Positions 24,169-33,587 are shown, counted from the stretch's first letter. The stretch: 64,000 nucleotides of DNA from Marinospirillum sp031581385 (GCF_044810985.1 NZ_CP085242.1:1798001-1862000), one strand, 5' to 3'. Notes: generated by a model from the letters alone, not told the origin. Translations and numbers: made by a program.

Positions 24169-25821
24169 TTGCGCCTGCTTTACAAACGCCTGGACAATAT
24201 TTTTTTCCGGGTTTATCTGGGCGTTTTTACGGCATTAATCGTTATTCTGCTACTGGGCTCCCTGCTGATCAATTTTGCCAATCAGGTGCGGCAGGAAGCT
24301 CATCATGAGCAATTACTGCAGGGCCTGTTTGCCAGCCTGGCTGCAGACTATCAGCAATCACAGCTGGAGCCTTCTGACTGGCTGAAGAAAACCCAGGCAG
24401 GGCTGGATCTGAATCTTACCTTTTCCCCTTTCGAAGCGGATGCCTTTTCCAAGCGTCAGTTAAAGCGACTGGATGAAAAGCGCCCCCTGATTGAAACCAC
24501 AGACACTCCCGGGCAGTTGCAGGTCTTCTACCCGACCCATCAGCAGGGGTTGCTTTTCCAGGCCACCCTGCAACGCCTGCACGAACAACAGGCCCAGGCC
24601 TCAGCCCAGCTAGTGGGCAGCCAACTTCAAAGCGTCCCCCAGGGTGAACGCAGCGCCCGGCTGGAACAGCTGAGCAACGGCTTTGCTTACCCTTTGCACT
24701 TGACCTCTGACTTGCCGGAAGGACTCAACCCCCTGCGCCAGGAACGCCTTGCTCGGGGTGAACCCATTCTGCTTTACCAGGAACAACCCTCCAGCCTGAC
24801 CAGTTACGTTGCCCTGGGTGGCAACCAGTGGCTCAAGCTGGGGCCCGTGGATTTATTCAACCCCTACCCTTTACCTCTGCTGGGCGGCATCCTCTTGACC
24901 TCCCTGCTGGTTCTGGGGGTCAGTATCTGGTGGTTCCTGCATGGCCTGGGCAATCGCCTGCGCTCTCTGGAAAGAGTGTCCAGCCAGTTGGCCGCAGGCA
25001 ACCTCAAAGCCAGGGTGACCGAGCAGAAAAAAGACTTTATCGGCAAACTGGCTTCGGCCTTCAATCATATGGCCGAGCAGATTCAGCGCCTGCTGCGCAC
25101 CCAGCAGGAAATGATTCATGCCGTCTCGCATGAACTGCGTACACCGGTCGCCCGCATCCGCTTTGGCTTACAGATGATTGAAGACCTGAGTGAAGACCAG
25201 GCTCCGCACCAACAGCTGGTTCGCCAGGTGCAGGGCATCGACAAGGACATAGATGAACTGGATACCCTGATTGATGAAATCCTGACCTATGCCCGCCTGG
25301 GTCAGGAAAAACTGCAATTGCAGTTTGTGGAACAGGAAGTTATCGGGCTGCTTGATGATGTGGTGAGTGGCTTTCAAAGAGTCAACCCGAACATGGAACT
25401 GGAGCTTAAGGTAAACAATCCAGGCAACTTCAGCACCGAAGCCGATCTTGAAGGCCGCTACTTTCAGCGTGCCATCCAGAACCTGGTGGGCAATGCCGTG
25501 CGCTATGCCAGAAGCAACATTCTGATCACCTGCCATCTGGAAGCCGATAATTTGCGCGTCGATGTTGAAGATGATGGCCCGGGTATTCCCGAAGAAGACT
25601 GGCAGCGCGTCTTCATGCCCTTTTCACGCCTGGATGACAGTCGCACCCGCAGCTCAGGCGGGTATGGTCTGGGGCTGTCCATAGTGCAACGCATCATCTA
25701 CTGGCACCGTGGCAGTGCATTGGTTGATCGCAGCCCCAGTTTAAAGGGTGCACGCTTCTGCCTGATCTTCCCCAAACAACAGGCCGATGACCTGCCACCT
25801 CTTGACCTGCCTCCCCAGTAA
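24169..25821 (+). CDS. rstB: Sensor histidine kinase, RstB-like
   Basis: A 550-residue membrane kinase and partner of the regulator just upstream. It has a transmembrane helix at about 13-35, a periplasmic domain (about 36-225), a second helix (about 232-255), a HAMP domain (LRSLERVSSQLAAGNLKARV), a HisKA domain with His321 in SHELRTPVAR, and a HATPase with NLVGNAVRYA, DDGPGI and GGYGLGLSI. The TTG start 3 bp after the rstA stop is supported by AAGGA upstream, and the order rstA-rstB is typical. The extra 110 residues over E. coli RstB (433) are mostly in the periplasmic part. The signal is unknown. Confidence 0.85.
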   Translation: MRLLYKRLDNIFFRVYLGVFTALIVILLLGSLLINFANQVRQEAHHEQLLQGLFASLAADYQQSQLEPSDWLKKTQAGLDLNLTFSPFEADAFSKRQLKRLDEKRPLIETTDTPGQLQVFYPTHQQGLLFQATLQRLHEQQAQASAQLVGSQLQSVPQGERSARLEQLSNGFAYPLHLTSDLPEGLNPLRQERLARGEPILLYQEQPSSLTSYVALGGNQWLKLGPVDLFNPYPLPLLGGILLTSLLVLGVSIWWFLHGLGNRLRSLERVSSQLAAGNLKARVTEQKKDFIGKLASAFNHMAEQIQRLLRTQQEMIHAVSHELRTPVARIRFGLQMIEDLSEDQAPHQQLVRQVQGIDKDIDELDTLIDEILTYARLGQEKLQLQFVEQEVIGLLDDVVSGFQRVNPNMELELKVNNPGNFSTEADLEGRYFQRAIQNLVGNAVRYARSNILITCHLEADNLRVDVEDDGPGIPEEDWQRVFMPFSRLDDSRTRSSGGYGLGLSIVQRIIYWHRGSALVDRSPSLKGARFCLIFPKQQADDLPPLDLPPQ

Positions 25822-25828
25822 CACTTTC

Positions 25829-25905
25829 GCACCAGACTGAAGCGTACCGGTCGCACTAAGCACCGATATAGTGCAATATGGATTATGGCTGCACCGTGAT
25901 GAAGC
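25829..25905 (+). promoter_or_regulatory. Three NtrC enhancer-like sites phased at 31 bp
   Basis: Three 15-bp elements share the start GCACC: 25829-25843 (ends AAGC), 25860-25874 (GCAC-N7-GTGC, the full NtrC dyad) and 25891-25905 (ends AAGC). Their centres at 25836, 25867 and 25898 are exactly 31 bp apart, three helical turns, so all lie on one DNA face. They sit 45-120 bp upstream of a sigma-54 promoter, where NtrC oligomers act. Confidence 0.7.
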
Positions 25906-25948
25906 CTGCTTTAGCCGCCCCTTCACAAAAAACCACTGATTAACCAAG

Positions 25949-25966
25949 TTGGTGCGACTTTTGCAT
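25949..25966 (+). promoter_or_regulatory. Sigma-54 promoter of ntrBC
   Basis: TTGGTGCGACTTTTGCAT has the invariant GG and GC of the -24/-12 elements separated by 10 bp and the full TTGCA of the -12 box. Transcription would start near 25976, about 30 bp before the ntrB ATG. Confidence 0.72.
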
Positions 25967-26006
25967 TGTTTTCACCTAACCAGCATTCATCCAATTTGAG
26001 AAAAGC

Positions 26007-27116
26007 ATGAACCCGGCTCCGGAACTGCCCCGTCATCTGCTCGAAAACCTGACTACTGCCGTCCTGCTTCTGGAGCAGGATCTTAAGCTTGTATACATGA
26101 ATCCAGCTGCTGAAATGCTTCTGGCCGCCAGCCTGACCCGCTTTCGCGACCACCCCATAGCGCTGCTTTTTCAGGAGCCGGATTCCGGCCTGGACACCCT
26201 GACCCAGGCTGCCGATTCCGGCCATCCCTACACCAAACGTGAAGCCCAGTTGCAACTGCATAACGGCGATAATATTACCGTGGATTACACCATTTCCCCG
26301 ATTGCCGAACACAGCAGCACCCAGCTGATCATGGAGGTTTTCCCCCGCGATCGACAACTGCGAATCTCCCGTGAAGAAGAGCTGGTCAACAAACAGGAAA
26401 CCGTACGTGCGCTGGTCCGGGGGATGGCGCACGAAATCAAGAATCCACTGGGGGGTATTCGCGGCGCTGCCCAGCTACTGGAAAGAACACTTCCCGACCA
26501 GGATCTGAAAGATTACACCCAGGTTATCATCAAGGAAGCAGATCGCCTGCGTAACCTGGTGGATCGTATGCTGGGGCCGCGTCACCTTCCCACGCTGGAA
26601 CTCGTCAACATTCATGAGGTTCTGGAAAGGGTGCACACCCTGGCCCAGGCGGAGTTTGGTGACCAGATCAAGTTGATTCGGGATTACGACCCCAGCCTGC
26701 CGGAATTCATGGGCGACAAGGAACAGCTGATTCAGGCGGTTCTCAATATCGTGCGTAACTCCATGCAGGCTCTGATTGAATCCGGCCAGTCCAATGGCCG
26801 CATCCAGTTGCAAAGTCGTGCCAAACGCCAGTTCACCCTGGGGGCTGAACGTCACCGCCTGGTCTGTCAGGTCAAGATTATCGACAATGGTCCCGGCGTT
26901 CCCGAAGGCATGCTGGAAAATATTTTCTACCCCATGGTCAGCGGACGGGCTGAAGGCACGGGACTGGGTCTGACCATTGCCCAGGCGGCCCTGCAAAAAC
27001 ACCAGGGGCTGATTGAGTGCAAAAGTCGTCCGGGGCAAACCGAGTTTGTTTTACTGATTCCCCTGGATACCAGTACTTCCAATGAAGAAGCATCTGAAAC
27101 AGGAGCCACTCCATGA
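26007..27116 (+). CDS. ntrB: Nitrogen regulation sensor kinase/phosphatase
   Basis: A 369-residue cytosolic kinase (NtrB/GlnL) that phosphorylates NtrC when nitrogen is scarce and is controlled by PII proteins. It has a PAS domain (about 8-120), a HisKA domain with His142 in GMAHEIKNPLGGIRGAAQLL, and a HATPase with NIVRNSMQAL, DNGPGVP and GTGLGLTIAQ. There is no membrane helix. It overlaps ntrC by 4 bp (ATGA). It is not linked to glnA here and instead has its own sigma-54 promoter and NtrC-like sites, so the operon looks self-activated. Confidence 0.95.
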   Translation: MNPAPELPRHLLENLTTAVLLLEQDLKLVYMNPAAEMLLAASLTRFRDHPIALLFQEPDSGLDTLTQAADSGHPYTKREAQLQLHNGDNITVDYTISPIAEHSSTQLIMEVFPRDRQLRISREEELVNKQETVRALVRGMAHEIKNPLGGIRGAAQLLERTLPDQDLKDYTQVIIKEADRLRNLVDRMLGPRHLPTLELVNIHEVLERVHTLAQAEFGDQIKLIRDYDPSLPEFMGDKEQLIQAVLNIVRNSMQALIESGQSNGRIQLQSRAKRQFTLGAERHRLVCQVKIIDNGPGVPEGMLENIFYPMVSGRAEGTGLGLTIAQAALQKHQGLIECKSRPGQTEFVLLIPLDTSTSNEEASETGATP

Positions 27117-28552
27117 GCGCAAGCAAAGGCCAAGTCTGGGTCATCGATGATGATCGTTCCATTCGCTGGGTACTGGAAAAGGCTCTCGAGCAGGCCAACA
27201 CCCAGGTCACCACCTTTGAACGGGCTGATGCCGCTCTCAGGCAACTGGTGCGTCAGGCTCCCGATGTTCTGATTACCGATATTCGCATGCCCGGAATGGA
27301 TGGCCTGGACTTATTGAAGCAGGTGGGCGAGCTTTACCCTGGTTTACCGGTCATCATCATGACCGCCCATTCTGACCTGGAGAGTGCCGTTGCCTCCTAT
27401 CAGGGGGGAGCCTTCGAATATCTTCCCAAGCCTTTTGATGTCGATGAAGCCGTTTCTCTGGTGCACCGCGCCCTGACCCATGCCGAAGAGCAAAAAGCCA
27501 AATCCGAAGAAAGCACCAGTCACACGTCCCAGACCCAGAAAACACCGGAAATCATCGGTGAAGCCCCGGCCATGCAGGAAGTTTTCCGTGCCATAGGCCG
27601 TCTTTCCCATTCCACCATCACCGTATTGATCAATGGCGAGTCAGGCACTGGCAAGGAGTTGGTGGCTCAGGCCCTGCATCAGCACAGCCCCCGATCCCAC
27701 CACCCCTTTATTGCCCTCAACATGGCCGCCATTCCCAAGGATCTGATTGAATCCGAACTTTTCGGTCATGAAAAAGGGGCCTTCACGGGTGCGACCGCGC
27801 AAAGGCAGGGGCGCTTTGAGCAGGCCAATGGCGGCACCCTGTTTCTGGATGAAATCGGCGATATGCCCGCAGAAACCCAGACGCGTCTGCTGCGAGTGCT
27901 GGCCGATGGTGAGTTCTACCGGGTGGGTGGACATACCGCCGTCAAGGTGGACGTCCGGATTATTGCCGCCACCCACCAGGATCTGGAGAAACTGGTGGAT
28001 GCAGGCGGGTTCCGTGAAGACCTGTTTCACCGCTTGAATGTCATCCGGGTGCATCTGCCTTCCCTGAAAGATCGCCGTGAAGACATTCCCCGTTTGGCCG
28101 AACACTTTCTGGCCGAAGCCGCCCAGGAACTCAACGCAGAAACCAAAGTCCTCAAACAGGAAACCCTGGACTATATCTGCCGCCTGGAGTGGCCCGGTAA
28201 CGTTCGCCAGCTGCAAAACACCTGCCGCTGGCTGACGGTCATGGCCTCAGGCCGTGAGGTTCTGGTGGAAGACCTGCCCCCCGAGCTTCTCAGCAAAACC
28301 CCCAGCCGCATTGCCAACGACTGGGAGGCTTCACTCAAATACTGGGCAGAACAGGCCCTGATGCGGGGGGAAAGCAACCTCCTGGAAAAAGCCGTCCCGG
28401 CCTTTGAAAGCATCATGATTCATGCTGCCCTCAAACATACCGGAGGCCGCAAAAGGGACGCCGCCGAATTGCTCGGTTGGGGGCGCAACACCCTGACCCG
28501 CAAACTCAAGGAGCTGGGCATCAAAAGCGGTGCAGATGAAGAGGAAGACTGA
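27113..28552 (+). CDS. ntrC: Nitrogen regulation sigma-54 activator
   Basis: A 479-residue enhancer-binding protein. The receiver (1-120) has phospho-acceptor Asp56 in ITDIRMPGMDG. The AAA+ domain (about 145-380) has Walker A GESGTGKE, the sigma-54 contact loop GAFTGA, the Walker B region LFLDEIGDM, and R-finger and sensor regions through EWPGNVRQLQN. The Fis-type helix-turn-helix is at the C-terminus (GGRKRDAAELLGWGRNTLTRKLKEL). It binds GCAC-N7-GTGC sites such as those upstream of ntrB. Translationally coupled to ntrB. Confidence 0.96.
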   Translation: MSASKGQVWVIDDDRSIRWVLEKALEQANTQVTTFERADAALRQLVRQAPDVLITDIRMPGMDGLDLLKQVGELYPGLPVIIMTAHSDLESAVASYQGGAFEYLPKPFDVDEAVSLVHRALTHAEEQKAKSEESTSHTSQTQKTPEIIGEAPAMQEVFRAIGRLSHSTITVLINGESGTGKELVAQALHQHSPRSHHPFIALNMAAIPKDLIESELFGHEKGAFTGATAQRQGRFEQANGGTLFLDEIGDMPAETQTRLLRVLADGEFYRVGGHTAVKVDVRIIAATHQDLEKLVDAGGFREDLFHRLNVIRVHLPSLKDRREDIPRLAEHFLAEAAQELNAETKVLKQETLDYICRLEWPGNVRQLQNTCRWLTVMASGREVLVEDLPPELLSKTPSRIANDWEASLKYWAEQALMRGESNLLEKAVPAFESIMIHAALKHTGGRKRDAAELLGWGRNTLTRKLKELGIKSGADEEED

Positions 28553-28584
28553 GGTGCTATAATATGAGGTCAACAGGAGGCCTC

Positions 28585-29067
28585 ATGCCCGACATCGCAC
28601 TCTATCAACCTGAAATCCCGCCCAACACCGGCAACATCATCCGTCTGGCCGCCAATACGGGTTTCAGGCTGCATCTGATTGAACCCCTGGGTTTTATTCT
28701 GGACGACAAACGCCTGAGGCGGGCCGGACTGGATTACCACGAATGGGCCAGTATCACCCTGCACACCAGCATGGAAGATTTGCTCGCCAGCGTAGAACCC
28801 GGACGCATCCTTGCCCTGACCACCAAAGGCAGTCAACCCTACCATCAGGTGGAATACCACGAGGATGACCTGCTGCTGTTTGGCCCGGAAACGCGTGGTC
28901 TGCCGGATGACCTGCTGGCAACCCTGCCCCCCGAACAGAAAATCCGCATTCCCATGTTGCCGGGCAGTCGTAGCCTCAATCTTTCCAATGCCGGTGCCCT
29001 GATCGTCTACGAAGCCTGGCGACAACTGGGATTCAAAGGAGCCCAACTGGAAGCCAACCCCCTGTAA
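28585..29067 (+). CDS. trmL: tRNA (cytidine/uridine-2'-O)-methyltransferase of wobble position 34
   Basis: A 160-residue SPOUT-fold enzyme that 2'-O-methylates position 34 of the two tRNA-Leu isoacceptors with C or cmnm5U wobble bases. Family motifs are ALYQPEIPPNTGNIIRLAAN near the start, LLLFGPETRGLP in the middle and IPMLPGSRSLNLSNAGA in the trefoil-knot SAM site. Start at ATG 28585, 4 nt after AGGAGG; an in-frame ATG at 28564 lacks a ribosome site. A TATAAT at 28558-28563 just before could belong to its own promoter, although no good -35 box is visible. It is followed 12 bp on by pxpA. Confidence 0.93.
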   Translation: MPDIALYQPEIPPNTGNIIRLAANTGFRLHLIEPLGFILDDKRLRRAGLDYHEWASITLHTSMEDLLASVEPGRILALTTKGSQPYHQVEYHEDDLLLFGPETRGLPDDLLATLPPEQKIRIPMLPGSRSLNLSNAGALIVYEAWRQLGFKGAQLEANPL

Positions 29068-29079
29068 GGAGGTTAAATC

Positions 29080-29832
29080 ATGCCTTTAAAACTCAACGCC
29101 GATGCCGGGGAAAGCTACGGCCCCTGGGTCATGGGCCAGGACGAAACCCTGATGCCCTATATTGATATGGCCAACCTGGCTTGTGGCTTTCATGCCTCCG
29201 ACCCGGACACCCTGCGCAAATCCGTGCGCCTGGCCACACAGCACCGGGTTTTGATTGGCGCCCACCCCAGTTATCAGGATCGGGTCGGTTTTGGCCGTCG
29301 CAGTCTGGAATGCACCCCGGAGGAAATTGAAAACCTGCTGCTTTACCAGTTAGGTGCTCTGAGTGCTTTTTGTGCGGCGGAAGACACCGAGTTGAGCTAT
29401 GTCAAACCCCATGGCGCGCTCTATCACGACATGATGCGCCACCCCCACGTTTTTGCGGCCATCCTCAAGGCGGTTCAGCGTTTTGATTCCCGCTTGCCTC
29501 TGGTCATCCTGGCCACAGCTGATTCGGCCGTTTATCAGGCACAGGCCGATGAATACGGTATCCAGTTGTTGCGGGAAGCTTTTGCCGATCGCGCTTATCA
29601 GGAGGATGGTTTTCTGGCCCCCCGCAGCCAGACTCACAGTGTTTATAGCGATCCGGGGCAGATTCTGGCGCAGGCGCATTGTTTTGCCCAGGGGCAGCCC
29701 ATTCAAACCCTTCAGGGCCAGCCCCTGAATCTGCAAGCCGATCTTTTATGTGTGCACGGCGACAACCCGGAATCCCTGGCCACGGTCAAAGCCATCCGCG
29801 AGCTTCTGGACAGCCTGGGAGAAGAGGCTTGA
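29080..29832 (+). CDS. pxpA: 5-oxoprolinase subunit A (LamB/YcsF family)
   Basis: A 250-residue LamB/YcsF-family protein. With PxpB and PxpC it hydrolyses 5-oxoproline (pyroglutamate) to glutamate using ATP; this subunit is thought to act on the phosphorylated intermediate. The signature is LNADAGESYGPW at the start, then MANLACGFHASDP, IGAHPSYQDRVGFGRR and YVKPHGALYHDM. A strong AAGGAGGT overlaps the trmL stop codon 7-8 nt before its ATG. The next gene overlaps its stop, so pxpABC is one coupled unit. Confidence 0.93.
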   Translation: MPLKLNADAGESYGPWVMGQDETLMPYIDMANLACGFHASDPDTLRKSVRLATQHRVLIGAHPSYQDRVGFGRRSLECTPEEIENLLLYQLGALSAFCAAEDTELSYVKPHGALYHDMMRHPHVFAAILKAVQRFDSRLPLVILATADSAVYQAQADEYGIQLLREAFADRAYQEDGFLAPRSQTHSVYSDPGQILAQAHCFAQGQPIQTLQGQPLNLQADLLCVHGDNPESLATVKAIRELLDSLGEEA

Positions 29833-30536
29833 GTTTTATACCACGCCTGGAAAACGCTGGTATGGATGCCTGGCTGGTGCGGCTTTTTGAACACATCGAT
29901 GAAGCCAATATTGACTGGATACAGGCTCTGGCCCGTCAATGTGAAAAAAGCTTTGCAGGTCAGCTGATTGACCTGGTGCCGTCTTACACCACACTGCTGG
30001 TTCATTATGACTGCCTGCAGCTTGATGCTGACCAGGCCCGCGAAAAACTCTGGGCACTTCTTGGGCAGTTGCAGCTGGATGCCAGCCCCACCCAACAACA
30101 ACTTCATGAACTGCCCATCTGGTACGACCCCCAGGTTGGCCCTGATCTGCCGCGACTGGAACAACTCACCGGGCTGGACTGGCAACAACTGGTTGCGCTG
30201 CATACGCAATCCAGCTATCGGGTTTTTGCCCTGGGTTTTGCACCGGGGTTTGCCTTTATGGGCAGGCTGCCGGAAAGGCTGCAACAGCCCCGCCTGACCA
30301 CACCTCGCCAGCAGGTGCCCGCCAACAGCCTGGGCATTGCCGAGCAACAAACCGCCATTTACCCCAATGCCTCGCCCGGTGGCTGGAACCTGATCGGTCG
30401 CGGCTGCACCCAGCTTTTTGATCCTCAGCGCCAGCCACCCAGTCTTCTTCAGGTCGGTGATGCAGTGCGTTTTCAGCCAGTCAGCAAAGCTGAATTTCTG
30501 CGCCTGGGCGGAAATACCGAAGAGATTCCCTTATGA
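29829..30536 (+). CDS. pxpB: 5-oxoprolinase subunit B (KipI-like)
   Basis: A 235-residue AHS1/KipI-family subunit thought to bind ATP and partner with PxpC. Motifs are YRVFALGFAPGFAFMGRLPE, TPRQQVPANSLGIA, SPGGWNLIGR and a GDAVRF near the end. I choose a TTG start at 29829, whose bases overlap the pxpA stop (TTGA), with GGAG 7 nt upstream; it gives MSFIPRLENAGMDAWLVR, which aligns with the family N-terminus. A start inside pxpA would add an unrelated Pro/Arg-rich stretch. It overlaps pxpC by 4 bp. Confidence 0.9.
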   Translation: MSFIPRLENAGMDAWLVRLFEHIDEANIDWIQALARQCEKSFAGQLIDLVPSYTTLLVHYDCLQLDADQAREKLWALLGQLQLDASPTQQQLHELPIWYDPQVGPDLPRLEQLTGLDWQQLVALHTQSSYRVFALGFAPGFAFMGRLPERLQQPRLTTPRQQVPANSLGIAEQQTAIYPNASPGGWNLIGRGCTQLFDPQRQPPSLLQVGDAVRFQPVSKAEFLRLGGNTEEIPL

Positions 30537-31471
30537 GTGTTTCCCAAAAAATGCCCGTTCTGGAAGTGCTCCAGGCAGGCCCCTGGGCCAGCCTTCAGGA
30601 TGCCGGACGTTTTGGTGTGCGCCCACTGGGTATCACTCAGGGTGGCCCGGCCGATCTTCATGCCTGGGCCTGGGCCAATCGTTTGCTGGGCAATCCCTGG
30701 AACACGGCCAGCGTGGAAATTCTTCTGGGTGGCCTGCAACTGGAGTTCACGGGCAAAGCCTGGGCCTGCATTACCGGGGCCGATCTGGGGGCCACCCTGG
30801 ATGGGGAACCACTGCAACTCTGGCAACCTTTTCAACTGCACAGAGGTCAACGTTTGGCATTTGCAACGCCTCGACAGGGCATTCGTGCTTATCTGGCCGT
30901 GGCCGGAGGTTTTCCGGGACTCAAACCGGTGCTGGGCAGTCTGGCCTGTGTGGTGCGGGAACGCCTGGGTGGACATCAGGGGCAAGGTCAGCTGTTACAG
31001 GTTGGCGATCAACTGCCGCTGCCAGGGTCAGCTTCTTCACCCCCGGCCAGGCGCCAGCATCTGGTTGTTCCTGATTACAAGCAAACGCCCGATCTGGCTT
31101 TAATTCCCGGAGCACAAATCCGCCATTTTAGTGGTCGAAGTCTATTCCAGGCTTTCAATACCCCCTGGCAGGTGGATCAACGGGCTGATCGTATGGGGGT
31201 GCGCCTGACCGGGCCACGCCTGGAATGCCAGCAACCCAAATTGATCTCCGAAGGCATTGCTCTGGGCGGCGTGCAAGTACCCGCTGACGGCCAGCCTTTT
31301 GTCCTGCTGAATGACCGCCAGACCATCGGTGGCTACCCACGTCTGGGCACCCTGACTCCGCTGGCCTGCTCACGTCTGGCCCAGTGCGCACCCGGCAGCA
31401 AAGTGCTTTTTCGCGCCCAGGGTCTGGATCAGGCACAAAGAGAATACCGATCTTTTCTGCAGAACTGTTAA
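30533..31471 (+). CDS. pxpC: 5-oxoprolinase subunit C (biotin-dependent carboxyltransferase family)
   Basis: A 312-residue AHS2/KipA-family subunit that completes the 5-oxoprolinase complex with PxpA and PxpB. Typical segments are SLQDAGRFGVRPLGITQGGPAD, NTASVEILLGG, YLAVAGGF, QRADRMGVRL, EGIALGGVQVPADGQP and DRQTIGGYP. The start ATGA overlaps the pxpB stop. The operon ends here; rep follows 31 bp later and may be co-transcribed. Confidence 0.93.
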   Translation: MSVSQKMPVLEVLQAGPWASLQDAGRFGVRPLGITQGGPADLHAWAWANRLLGNPWNTASVEILLGGLQLEFTGKAWACITGADLGATLDGEPLQLWQPFQLHRGQRLAFATPRQGIRAYLAVAGGFPGLKPVLGSLACVVRERLGGHQGQGQLLQVGDQLPLPGSASSPPARRQHLVVPDYKQTPDLALIPGAQIRHFSGRSLFQAFNTPWQVDQRADRMGVRLTGPRLECQQPKLISEGIALGGVQVPADGQPFVLLNDRQTIGGYPRLGTLTPLACSRLAQCAPGSKVLFRAQGLDQAQREYRSFLQNC

Positions 31472-31502
31472 AATTCACCCTTTGCAATCATCAGGCAGAC
31501 CC

Positions 31503-33539
31503 ATGAAGGCTATTCTTTCCCGACTCAATGACCGCCAGCTGGAGGCCGTAACCCAGGTCACCAGCCCTTTGCTGGTTCTGGCTGGGGCCGGTTCCGGCAA
31601 GACCAGCGTGATCACCAGCAAGATTGCCTATCTGATTCGGGACAGAGGCATGGCAGCCAGAAATATCTGTGCGGTGACCTTCACCAACAAGGCCGCCCGG
31701 GAAATGCGTGAACGTGTGGGCAAGATGCTCAGTCGCGAAGAAGCCAAGGGACTGACGGTTTCCACCTTCCATTCTCTGGGTCTGGATATCATCCGCAAGG
31801 AAGTCAAACACCTGGGCTACAAGAGTGGTTTTTCCCTGTTTGACACCGAGGACACCCGTGCCCTGATTCGTGATCTGATGCACAAGGACGCTCAGGTAGA
31901 TGCCGACATCATCAACCAGGTTCTGCATCTGATTTCCAACTGGAAAAATGATCTGGTGGAGCCCGCTGTTGCCCTGTCTCTGGCCGAAGATGAATCCCAA
32001 CAGCTGGCCGCCCAGGTTTATGAAAGCTACAACCGCCACCTCAAAGCCTATAATGCCGTGGATTTTGATGACCTGATTCGCCTGCCGGTGCTGCTCTTTC
32101 AGCAGCATCCCGAAGTTCTGGAAAAGTGGCAACACAAGCTGCACTACCTGCTGGTGGATGAGTATCAGGACACCAACATCAGTCAGTATCGCCTGGTCAA
32201 ACACCTGACCCATTTGCGCAAAACCTTCACGGTGGTGGGCGACGATGACCAATCCATTTATGCCTGGCGCGGTGCCCGGCCGGAAAACCTCAACCAGTTG
32301 AGTGATGACTTCGCCAACCTGAAAATCATCAAGCTGGAACAGAATTATCGCTCCACCGGGCGCATCCTCAAGGTCGCCAACCAGTTGATTGCCAACAATC
32401 CCCATTTGCACGAAAAAAACCTCTGGAGCCAACTGGGTTTTGGTGATCCCATCAAGGTGATTGAGTGTGCCAGCGAGGATGCCGAAGCTGAGCGCATTGC
32501 CGGTGAGATTATGACCCGCAAGCTCAAGGAAAACCGTCACTGGAAGGATTTTGCGGTTCTCTATCGAGGCAATTTTCAAGCACGCATTCTGGAAATCAAG
32601 CTTCAGGCCCTGCAGATTCCCTATAAAATCAGCGGCGGCACCAGTTTTTTTGCCCGCAATGAAATCAAGGACATCATGGCCTACCTGCGTCTGCTGATAA
32701 ATCCTGCGGACGACAATGCTTTTTTGCGCATCATCAATATTCCCCGCCGGGAAATTGGCCCGGCCATTCTGGAAAAACTCGCCATCTATGCCAAGGATCG
32801 CGAGGTCAGTCTTTTTGCGGCCTGCCATGAACTGGGACTGGAGCAATACCTGAATGAACGCCAGGTCGAGCGCCTGCGCCGCTTCACCCACTGGCTGGAT
32901 GACATTATTCAACGCTGTGAAAGAGACGATGCCATCGCCGCCATTGGAGAAATGATCCGCGACATGGATTACGAAGCCTGGCTGCATCAGAATGCCAGCT
33001 CACCCACCGTTGCGGAAAGGCGTTATGCCAATATCTGGACCCTGATCGACTCCCTGGCGGAAACCCTCAAGCGCATGCAGGCCGACAACCCCGAAGCCAG
33101 CATCAAGGAGGCCATTGCCCGCCTGGTGCTGCGGGATCTGCTGGAGCAACAGGAGGAAGAGGATGACTCCGACAAGGTTCAGCTACTGACTCTGCACGCC
33201 TCCAAAGGGCTGGAATTTCCCCAGGTCTTTTTGATGGGCATGGAAGAAGAGCTGCTTCCGCATCGCAACTCCATCGAAGCCGACACCCTGGAGGAAGAGC
33301 GGCGTTTGGCCTATGTGGGCATCACCCGCGCCCAGCAACACCTGACTCTAACCCTGGCCCGCCAGCGCAAAACCTACGGGGAGATGCTCAACTGCACACC
33401 CAGCCGTTTTCTGGACGAACTGCCCGCCGAAGATCTGGAATGGAAAGGACGCAAAGGGGAACAAAAAGAATCCCCGGAGGAAAAAAGGCAACGTAACCAG
33501 AGTCGGGCCAGTGCCCTGCGGGAGTTGTTAAAAAGTTAA
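31503..33539 (+). CDS. rep: ATP-dependent DNA helicase Rep
   Basis: A 678-residue superfamily 1A 3'-5' helicase, close to the 673 residues of E. coli Rep. It helps replication forks pass bound proteins. Motif I is AGAGSGKTS, motif Ia TFTNKAAREMRERV, motif II LLVDEYQDTN, motif III VGDDDQSIYAWRGA, motif IV EQNYRST, motif V LLTLHASKGLEFPQVF and motif VI YVGITRAQQHL. EYQDTN rather than the DEFQDTN of UvrD, and the N-terminal LNDRQLEAV, favour Rep. ATG 31503 is preferred over a TTG at 31482. A terminator follows. Confidence 0.95.
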   Translation: MKAILSRLNDRQLEAVTQVTSPLLVLAGAGSGKTSVITSKIAYLIRDRGMAARNICAVTFTNKAAREMRERVGKMLSREEAKGLTVSTFHSLGLDIIRKEVKHLGYKSGFSLFDTEDTRALIRDLMHKDAQVDADIINQVLHLISNWKNDLVEPAVALSLAEDESQQLAAQVYESYNRHLKAYNAVDFDDLIRLPVLLFQQHPEVLEKWQHKLHYLLVDEYQDTNISQYRLVKHLTHLRKTFTVVGDDDQSIYAWRGARPENLNQLSDDFANLKIIKLEQNYRSTGRILKVANQLIANNPHLHEKNLWSQLGFGDPIKVIECASEDAEAERIAGEIMTRKLKENRHWKDFAVLYRGNFQARILEIKLQALQIPYKISGGTSFFARNEIKDIMAYLRLLINPADDNAFLRIINIPRREIGPAILEKLAIYAKDREVSLFAACHELGLEQYLNERQVERLRRFTHWLDDIIQRCERDDAIAAIGEMIRDMDYEAWLHQNASSPTVAERRYANIWTLIDSLAETLKRMQADNPEASIKEAIARLVLRDLLEQQEEEDDSDKVQLLTLHASKGLEFPQVFLMGMEEELLPHRNSIEADTLEEERRLAYVGITRAQQHLTLTLARQRKTYGEMLNCTPSRFLDELPAEDLEWKGRKGEQKESPEEKRQRNQSRASALRELLKS

Positions 33540-33551
33540 AAGCCTGACAGC

Positions 33552-33587
33552 AAAAAACCCTGGCTGGAAGTTCCGGCCAGGGCTTTT
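33552..33587. terminator. Terminator between rep and cytochrome gene
   Basis: CCCTGGC (33558-33564) pairs with GCCAGGG (33576-33582), flanked by an A-run and a C-TTTT tract. It lies between convergent genes and may work in both directions. Confidence 0.75.

Noticed and set aside
29679..29828. N-terminal extension of PxpB
   Set aside because: It would lie inside pxpA in another frame; a TTG with a good ribosome site at 29829 gives the family-like N-terminus.
31491..32987. Minus-strand open frame of 498 codons
   Set aside because: Shadow of rep, in which all helicase motifs are present.
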